From an uncultured Clostridia bacterium (GTDB taxonomy: Bacteria; Bacillota; Clostridia; Peptostreptococcales; Anaerovoracaceae): a stretch of DNA of 19,789 nucleotides. Every line of letters starts with the position of its first letter. Position 1 is the stretch's first letter. Below, one piece after another: positions 14,889 to 19,789 of the stretch. The stretch is taken from NCBI GenBank assembly GCA_945788655.1, contig CALZMV010000004.1:1-19789 (forward strand). Direction: 5' to 3'. Under the pieces are notes generated by a model. The model saw only the letters and a program-made list of their open reading frames with translations. It had not been told where the DNA came from and ran no database searches. The position numbers and the translations under genes were made by a program.

Positions 14889-17009
14889 ATGGCAAGATTT
14901 GAAGATTACAGAGTTTTCAGAACAGCAGTAGGCGGAAGACTCCTAGAATTAGAAATCGGTAAAGTATGTGAACAGGCTAATGGACAGGTTATGGTAAAAT
15001 ACGGAGACACAGTTGTAAACGTTACAGCTTGTGCATCCAAGGAACCAAAGCCAGACATTGACTTCTTCCCGCTTTCCGTAGATTACGAAGAAAGAATGTA
15101 TGCTGCAGGCAAGATTCCCGGCGGCTTTATTAAGAGAGAAGGAAGACCAAGCGAACACGCTATCCTTTCCTCAAGACTTATCGACAGACCTATTCGTCCA
15201 CTATTCCCTAAGGGATATTACAACGACGTAGTTGTGGTTGCAACAGTTATGTCAGTAGATCAGGATTGCTCACCTGAAGTTTGCGGTATGATCGGTTCAT
15301 CAGTTGCTCTTGCAACATCTGATATTCCATGGGACGGTCCAACAGGTTCTGTAGTAGTAGGCAGAGTTGATGGACAGCTTATCATCAACCCAACATTGGA
15401 ACAGAGAGAAAAATCCGACATGCACATGACAGTTTCCGGTACAAAGGATGCTATCATGATGGTAGAAGCAGGTGCTAACGAAGTTCCTGAAATGGAAATG
15501 CTGGATGCAATTCTGTTTGCTCACGAAGAAATCAAGAAGATTGTTGAATTCATCGAAGAAGTGGTTAAGGAAGTTGGTAAGCCAAAGCAGGACGTAGTTC
15601 TTTACAAGCCACTTGAAGAAATAGATGAAGCTGTAAGAGAATATGCAACTCCAAAGATGAAGGAAGCTATCCAGACAGTAGACAAGCTTGAAAGACTTGA
15701 AAACATGGATGCTGTTGAAGTTGAAACAAAGGAACACTTCGCAGAAATATATCCTGAAGGTGCAAAGGACATCGATTCTGTTCTTTACAGCATCACTAAG
15801 GAAACTGTTAGAAATATGATTTTAGACGAAGGTATTCGTCCTGACAACAGAAAGCACGAAGAAATCAGACCAATCTGGTGCGAAACAGAAATTCTGCCAA
15901 GAACTCACGGTACCGGATTATTTAAGAGAGGTCAGACTCAGGTTCTTTCCGTATGTACTCTTGCTCCTGCAAGTGAAGCACAGACTATTGACGGAATTAC
16001 TGAACAGACTGAAAAGAGATATATGCACCACTACAACTTCCCTGGTTTTTCTGTAGGTGAAGCTAAGACTTCTAGAAGCCCTGGAAGAAGAGAAATAGGT
16101 CACGGTGCGTTAGCAGAAAGAGCATTAATCCCTGTATTACCAAGCGTTGAAGAATTCCCGTATGCAATCAGAGTTGTATCAGAAGTATTATCTTCAAACG
16201 GTTCTACTTCCATGGGTTCAACTTGTGGTTCATGCCTTGCACTCATGGATGCAGGTGTTCCAATTAAGAGACCTGTTGCAGGTATTGCTATGGGTCTTAT
16301 TGAAAGAGTTGAAGAAGATGGTTCATCCAAGTTCGCAATTCTTTCCGATATTCAGGGTATGGAAGACTTCTTAGGTGACATGGACTTCAAGGTAACAGGC
16401 ACATCTGTCGGTGTTACTGCAATTCAGATGGATATTAAGGTTCATGGCCTTTCAAGAGAAATCCTAGAAAAGGCGCTTAACCAGGCTAGAGAAGGCAGAA
16501 TGCACATCATGTCAAAGATGATGGAAGAAATCGAAGCGCCTAGAGCAGAACTTTCCAAGTATGCACCAAGAGCAATCACAATGAACATCGATCCTGATAA
16601 GGTTAGAATCGTTATCGGACCTGGAGGAAAGACTATCAACAGAATTATCGATGAAACAGGAGTTAAGATCGACATTTCTGAAGATGTTCCTGGCTTAATC
16701 AGCATTTACAGCGTTGACCAGGCAGGTGCAGAAGCAGCTAAGAAGGAAATCGAGCTGTTAACAAAGGAAGTTGAAGTTGGAGAAACTTATGAAGGTACTG
16801 TAGTGAGAATCATGAACTTCGGTGCATTTATCGAAGTTCTTCCTGGAAAGGAAGGTCTGCTTCATATTTCCAAGATGGCTAAGGGCAGAGTTGAAAAGGT
16901 TGAAGATGTTATGAATATCGGAGACAAGGTTGAAGTAAAGGTTGCAGAAATCGACAGCCAGAACAGAATCAACCTGATCAGAGTAAACTTACCTGAAATT
17001 GAAAAATAA
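14889..17009 (+). CDS. pnp: Polyribonucleotide nucleotidyltransferase (PNPase)
   Basis: PNPase is a trimeric phosphorolytic 3'-5' exoribonuclease and the core of bacterial mRNA decay. Domains in order are RNase PH 1 (about 10-145), an alpha-helical linker, RNase PH 2 (about 310-540), KH with GPGG at 577-580, and S1 from about 631 to the end. The catalytic-site aspartates D487 and D493 (LSDIQGMED) match the known D486 and D492 of E. coli, and the phosphate-binding NGSTSMGSTCGS segment precedes them. The open frame extends to a TTG at 14880, but that codon is only three bases from the AGGAGG at 14871-14876. ATG 14889, giving 706 residues, is chosen because family members begin in this region. 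The spacing of 12 bases is slightly long. Confidence 0.98.
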   Translation: MARFEDYRVFRTAVGGRLLELEIGKVCEQANGQVMVKYGDTVVNVTACASKEPKPDIDFFPLSVDYEERMYAAGKIPGGFIKREGRPSEHAILSSRLIDRPIRPLFPKGYYNDVVVVATVMSVDQDCSPEVCGMIGSSVALATSDIPWDGPTGSVVVGRVDGQLIINPTLEQREKSDMHMTVSGTKDAIMMVEAGANEVPEMEMLDAILFAHEEIKKIVEFIEEVVKEVGKPKQDVVLYKPLEEIDEAVREYATPKMKEAIQTVDKLERLENMDAVEVETKEHFAEIYPEGAKDIDSVLYSITKETVRNMILDEGIRPDNRKHEEIRPIWCETEILPRTHGTGLFKRGQTQVLSVCTLAPASEAQTIDGITEQTEKRYMHHYNFPGFSVGEAKTSRSPGRREIGHGALAERALIPVLPSVEEFPYAIRVVSEVLSSNGSTSMGSTCGSCLALMDAGVPIKRPVAGIAMGLIERVEEDGSSKFAILSDIQGMEDFLGDMDFKVTGTSVGVTAIQMDIKVHGLSREILEKALNQAREGRMHIMSKMMEEIEAPRAELSKYAPRAITMNIDPDKVRIVIGPGGKTINRIIDETGVKIDISEDVPGLISIYSVDQAGAEAAKKEIELLTKEVEVGETYEGTVVRIMNFGAFIEVLPGKEGLLHISKMAKGRVEKVEDVMNIGDKVEVKVAEIDSQNRINLIRVNLPEIEK

Positions 17010-17037
17010 AATATTGGAGTATTGATAATACAAAAAA

Positions 17038-17082
17038 GACTGCCGAGGAGCTTAAAAGCTTTTCGGTAGTTTTTATTTTTTT
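17038..17082 (+). terminator. Intrinsic terminator after pnp
   Basis: GACTGCCGAGGAGCTT (17038-17053) pairs with AAGCTTTTCGGTAGTT (17056-17071), a stem of up to 16 positions with four G-U wobbles. It runs into a T-rich tract (TTTTTATTTTTTT) at 17070-17082. It closes the housekeeping block. Confidence 0.9.
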
Positions 17083-17101
17083 GAAATTTTTGCAAAAACA
17101 G

Positions 17102-17130
17102 TTGACTTATATCGATATTCGATATAATAT
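17102..17130 (+). promoter_or_regulatory. Predicted promoter of the PadR-DUF2812 unit
   Basis: TTGACT (17102-17107) is a good -35 box. The -10 is either TATAAT (17123-17128, spacer 15, shorter than ideal) or the overlapping TAATAT (17125-17130, spacer 17). The spacer is filled by the first palindromic operator copy, so repressor binding would block RNA polymerase. Confidence 0.7.
17108..17126. promoter_or_regulatory. Palindromic operator copy 1 (probable PadR site)
   Basis: TATATCGA-TAT-TCGATATA is a perfect inverted repeat with 8-bp arms and a three-base centre. It lies exactly between the -35 and -10 boxes. Autoregulation through such promoter-embedded palindromes is typical of PadR-family repressors. 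Confidence 0.75.
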
Positions 17131-17142
17131 GAACTTAAGTAA

Positions 17143-17157
17143 TATCGATATTCGATA
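17143..17157. promoter_or_regulatory. Palindromic operator copy 2 (probable PadR site)
   Basis: TATCGA-TAT-TCGATA repeats the core of the first operator with perfect 6-bp arms. Its centre is 33 bases downstream of the first centre, about three helical turns, so both copies lie on the same face of the DNA. It is downstream of the predicted transcription start. Confidence 0.75.
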
Positions 17158-17186
17158 ATAGTTGGTTTTGAAAAAGGAGAAGAATC

Positions 17187-17507
17187 ATGGCTAGAGAGAA
17201 ATTTCAGACTTTGACAGAGCAGATGTTCTATATTCTCCTCGCCCTAAAAAATGAGTGCTGTGGCATGGATATAATGTCAAAGGTGCTGGAACTGACAGGC
17301 GGAAGGGTTAAGATAGGTCCGGGGACTTTATATAATCTTTTAGAACAGTTCAAGAATGTCAAACTCATAGAAGAAGTATCATCCGAGGGTAGAAGAAAAA
17401 ACTACGTTATTACATCAAAGGGGATTGAAGCACTAAAGGAAGAATATCTGAGATTGCAGGAACAAATAAGTGATTATGAAGCTTTTTTCTGCAGCACTGA
17501 CAGATGA
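17187..17507 (+). CDS. PadR-family winged-helix transcriptional regulator
   Basis: This 106-residue protein matches the compact PadR subfamily: a winged-helix DNA-binding domain followed by one C-terminal helix for dimerisation. Visible landmarks are LTEQMFYILLALKNECCGMDI (helices 1-2), the recognition helix region IGPGTLYNLLEQF, and the wing EEVSSEGRRKNYVITSKG, followed by the helix EALKEEYLRLQEQISDYEAFF. An AAGGAG site at 17174-17179 supports the ATG at 17187. The two TATCGA palindromes immediately upstream suggest that it represses itself and the following DUF2812 gene. The signal it senses is unknown; some PadR proteins bind toxic small molecules, others respond to envelope stress. Confidence 0.92.
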   Translation: MAREKFQTLTEQMFYILLALKNECCGMDIMSKVLELTGGRVKIGPGTLYNLLEQFKNVKLIEEVSSEGRRKNYVITSKGIEALKEEYLRLQEQISDYEAFFCSTDR

Positions 17508-17520
17508 TTTTTACAAGTTA

Positions 17521-17554
17521 CTTTGACAATTAGCTTTGACAATTTGACCAATTA
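17521..17554 (+). repeat. Short tandem repeat between padR and the DUF2812 gene
   Basis: The unit CTTTGACAATTA occurs at 17521-17532 and, with a last-base change, at 17534-17545. A third degenerate copy, TTTGACCAATTA, is at 17543-17554. Each copy contains a TTGAC core resembling a -35 box, but no -10 box lies at a suitable distance, so I do not call a promoter. It lies just before the ribosome site of the DUF2812 gene. Confidence 0.6.
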
Positions 17555-17568
17555 GGGGAGGAAGAAAG

Positions 17569-18744
17569 ATGAAGAAGTATAAGTATATGCTATTTTTAGT
17601 CGATCAGTTTGACCACAGAAAAATCGAAGAAAAGCTGTCGGATATGAGAAAAGAGGGCTGGGAACTCATAAGAATCGGCGGCATCTTTTGGAAATTCAGA
17701 AGATGTGAGCCTGCAGAGAAAAGCTATGCTGTAGTTCATCATGAAATTTTGGGTAAGTTCAATCCGGAATCGGACAGACCGGGATGTGAAATTGAATATG
17801 ATGATTTTGAGCGCATGTGTATTGAAGCCGGCTGGAATGAAATCGGCAAATTGAAAAATACTATCGTCTTTGAAAATGATGAAAAGGATGCAATTCCCAT
17901 TGACACAGAACCTGAGATAGAATTTGCAAATATTAAAGAAACAATGAAAATAAGTATAGCTATGAGTTTTGTTTTAGTTATAATTGGGCTACTCTTTCTT
18001 AAAATGATTTTTTCCGTCCAAAGTGGGAATTTAGTTTTAATGGCTATTGGTAATTTAAGAGTATTTTCGTATGTCGCTTTAATAGCAATTATGATTGTCC
18101 TCTTAACGGTTCAAGGTGCAGTATATCTATGGTGGATAAATAAATCAAAAAAGAGCTTGGCAGTTGGACTGGGATATGTAGATACAAAGATACTGACCGG
18201 AGTAAGCCGCTGTATACTAATGTGTGATTTATTAATGTTTGCCATGTTTGTAATCATTAATTCTGTTCTTGGAAGCTTCTACTGGGGAGTGTATATGATA
18301 TCTGTTATAGGCCTTACAAGTGCATTTGGTTTAATTGGCGATGAGGTAAAGCGCAGAATTGAAATGCAGCGTGAAGGAAAGACAAAAGACAGACTACAAA
18401 AAGTAATTACTGCTGTTATGATTATTGGCAGTTTAATTTTGATGTTTTTCGCTTGTTATAATATAGATAATGCAGAAGAAAAAAATGTTGGAATGCCGTG
18501 GCTTTCCGCAGTTGAGGGAAGATATGAAGCGGAAAACGAACTGTATTTATACAGCAATTACTATCCGAAGGTAGATAAAATTTATGATTTCTGCCTTGAA
18601 AAGGCTGCCAAGGAGGCGATGGATTCTGAGACGGCAACTTTACATGAAGTGGCTGGACATATCTTGGTTCTCGATTCCTTTACAGGTTCAGTTGAAAGCC
18701 GTGAGCAGGTTGCATCAGAAATCGTCCATGATTTAGAGTACTGA
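17569..18744 (+). CDS. DUF2812-domain membrane protein of unknown function
   Basis: The function is unknown. The N-terminal ~110 residues match the DUF2812 family, a soluble domain with the MRKEGWELIRIGGIFWKF core, often encoded next to a PadR regulator in Firmicutes. Five probable membrane segments follow at about 127-149, 164-189, 214-232, 236-257 and 279-298. Lys/Arg-rich loops (190-213, 258-278) place the N-terminus inside and the acidic tail (299-391) outside by the positive-inside rule. The tail has no cysteine pair or motif I recognise. It follows padR by 61 bases with no terminator and has GGGGAGG at 17555-17561, so both genes probably share one transcript. Its 3' end overlaps the convergent GNAT gene by 12 bases. 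Confidence 0.85.
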   Translation: MKKYKYMLFLVDQFDHRKIEEKLSDMRKEGWELIRIGGIFWKFRRCEPAEKSYAVVHHEILGKFNPESDRPGCEIEYDDFERMCIEAGWNEIGKLKNTIVFENDEKDAIPIDTEPEIEFANIKETMKISIAMSFVLVIIGLLFLKMIFSVQSGNLVLMAIGNLRVFSYVALIAIMIVLLTVQGAVYLWWINKSKKSLAVGLGYVDTKILTGVSRCILMCDLLMFAMFVIINSVLGSFYWGVYMISVIGLTSAFGLIGDEVKRRIEMQREGKTKDRLQKVITAVMIIGSLILMFFACYNIDNAEEKNVGMPWLSAVEGRYEAENELYLYSNYYPKVDKIYDFCLEKAAKEAMDSETATLHEVAGHILVLDSFTGSVESREQVASEIVHDLEY

Positions 18745-19233
18745 CTTTTCAAAAGCGAGCCTAGGGCAGCTGTCACCATCGATATAGATGGTGCCGCAGA
18801 GGGTAAACCCCAGCTTTTTCAAAAGATTCTGCATAATAATATTATCTCCGTGGGTGTCAATGCGCATATGACCATATTTTTCAAGAGCCCAGTTAATACA
18901 ATATGTGCCGGCACCCTTATGGATTCCATCGGATGCAATCCTGTGGATTACGCAGTATGGCGTGTTGCTAAGCCATGCTCCGTCGGTTATGTTTAAGTAA
19001 GTGGGCTCTATATCAGGACCGTAGTCTAAAAAGAAGGTTGCGACAATTTTGCCATCTTTTTCGCATACATAACTCTTGTTGCTCTTTATATCTTTTTCAA
19101 TGGCAAAAGCAGTAGGCCAGTTTCTATCTCCCCACTGATGGGGATTTCCGTTCTGAGCCATGTATTCTCTTGCATATGAAAATATTTCAAGAAGTCTGGG
19201 CATGTCTTCAGGCTTTGTATGTCTGATTTCCAT
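18733..19233 (-). CDS. GNAT-family N-acetyltransferase
   Basis: The 166-residue product has the GNAT fold pattern: an N-terminal MEIRHTKPEDMPRLLEIF strand-helix, a central beta region (YVCEKDGKIVATFFLDYG), and the acetyl-CoA-binding region HRIASDGIHKGAGTYCINWA, a relaxed version of the usual R/Q-x-x-G-x-G/A loop. The late LLKKLGFTLCGTIYID block is typical of GNATs whose C-terminus follows an asparagine-mediated CoA contact. The substrate cannot be told from the sequence. The start ATG is preceded on the minus strand by AGAGAGG (19241-19247), which overlaps the stop of the upstream amidase-like gene, so the two are co-transcribed and probably coupled. The 3' end runs into the DUF2812 gene. Confidence 0.88.
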   Translation of the reverse strand: MEIRHTKPEDMPRLLEIFSYAREYMAQNGNPHQWGDRNWPTAFAIEKDIKSNKSYVCEKDGKIVATFFLDYGPDIEPTYLNITDGAWLSNTPYCVIHRIASDGIHKGAGTYCINWALEKYGHMRIDTHGDNIIMQNLLKKLGFTLCGTIYIDGDSCPRLAFEKSVL

Positions 19234-19245
19234 AATTTTTCCTCT

Positions 19246-19788
19246 CTAAAAGTAAGGTGTGTCTATATATTTCTTTGGGAAAGTGAATCGAACTGTCATT
19301 TCAGGGTCCACAATCTGTGAAATTTGAAGGTTTCCTACAAGACTCATAAGCATGATTATTTCATGAGTTTCTAAAGAAAGTCTGGTTTTAAGGAATTCAA
19401 GGGCAGTATCCACAGCCTTTTCTGAAGCCTCATCCAGTGTAGGTGCAGTTGCAATAAAGCAGAAGTTGTCATCATCTTCTGCAATTGGAAAATCATATGA
19501 TTTTTTGCTGATAACTTCAACAGAAACTGTAATGTCTGCCGGGATTTCAAGACCTGAACCACCAACCTCGCCATCTCCCATAAGGGCATGCACGTCGCCC
19601 ATAGCAAGCAGCGCTCCTTCAACAAAAACAGGAAGGTAAAGTGTTGTGCCTTCTGTAATCATATTTGTGTCCATGTTACCGCCATGACGGCCCGGGTAGC
19701 TGTTTCTGAGAGAACCTTCTGCAGGTGCAACGCCTATAACGCCTATCATCTTGTGGAGTTGAAGCTGGAACTTGCCTAAGAAATCTGC
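19246..19788 (-). CDS. Acetamidase/formamidase-family protein, 5' part outside the window
   Basis: This is the C-terminal part (about 181 residues) of an FmdA/AmdA-type amidase, a family that hydrolyses short amides such as formamide or acetamide to the acid and ammonia. The frame is open to the right edge, with LGKFQLQLHK upstream of the first ATG at 19749, so that ATG is internal. Family landmarks are MIGVIGVAPAEG, PGRHGGNMD, and MGDVHALMGDGEVGGSGLE. The C-terminal segment LSLETHEIIMLMSLVGNLQISQIVDP also fits. The true substrate is uncertain because many clostridial members are uncharacterised. Its stop is 12 bases before the GNAT start. Confidence 0.9.
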   Translation of the reverse strand, partial: ADFLGKFQLQLHKMIGVIGVAPAEGSLRNSYPGRHGGNMDTNMITEGTTLYLPVFVEGALLAMGDVHALMGDGEVGGSGLEIPADITVSVEVISKKSYDFPIAEDDDNFCFIATAPTLDEASEKAVDTALEFLKTRLSLETHEIIMLMSLVGNLQISQIVDPEMTVRFTFPKKYIDTPYF

Positions 19789-19789
19789 T

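Noticed and set aside
17524..17541. TTGACA boxes between padR and DUF2812 as promoters
   Set aside because: No acceptable -10 box occurs 16-18 bases downstream of either copy.
1..19789. tRNA, rRNA, CRISPR arrays, insertion sequences or prophage genes
   Set aside because: I saw no clover-leaf sequence, rRNA segment, regularly spaced repeat array, transposase or phage gene in the window.

Overview
This window reads as chromosome from a low-GC Gram-positive bacterium of the class Clostridia. The evidence is strong AGGAGG ribosome binding sites, AGA-rich arginine codons, a PolC-type replicase, the non-mevalonate enzyme IspG, and the gene order rseP-ispG-polC-rimP-nusA-rnpM-ylxQ-infB-rbfA-nrnA-truB-ribF-rpsO-pnp, a common arrangement in Clostridia. 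I cannot name the genus.

Bases 1-5873 hold the 3' part of rseP (membrane protease), ispG (isoprenoid synthesis) and polC (replicative DNA polymerase), closely spaced or overlapping on the plus strand. A new promoter at 5883-5911 and a hairpin leader precede the rimP-nusA-rnpM-ylxQ-infB-rbfA-nrnA-truB-ribF operon (5990-14209). This operon joins ribosome maturation, transcription elongation, translation initiation, tRNA pseudouridylation, small-RNA turnover and FAD synthesis. rpsO (S15) has its own promoter, a probable S15-binding three-way-junction leader and a strong terminator. pnp follows, preceded by a long double-stranded RNA hairpin without a U-tract.

From about 17100 the content is accessory. 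A PadR-family repressor gene sits behind two copies of a TATCGA-TAT-TCGATA palindrome that overlap its promoter. It is followed by a DUF2812 membrane protein that probably belongs to the same transcript. On the minus strand, a GNAT acetyltransferase and the C-terminal part of an acetamidase/formamidase-family protein run convergently and leave the window at its right edge.

The most unusual feature is PolC. It is 1280 residues long, about 150 fewer than the usual ~1430, and the DEDDh proofreading exonuclease normally inserted in the PHP domain is cleanly absent. The PHP domain itself keeps a complete set of nine predicted metal ligands. Other points of interest are three RNA leaders that each look suited to autoregulation of their own gene (rimP-nusA, rpsO, pnp) and the paired PadR operators.
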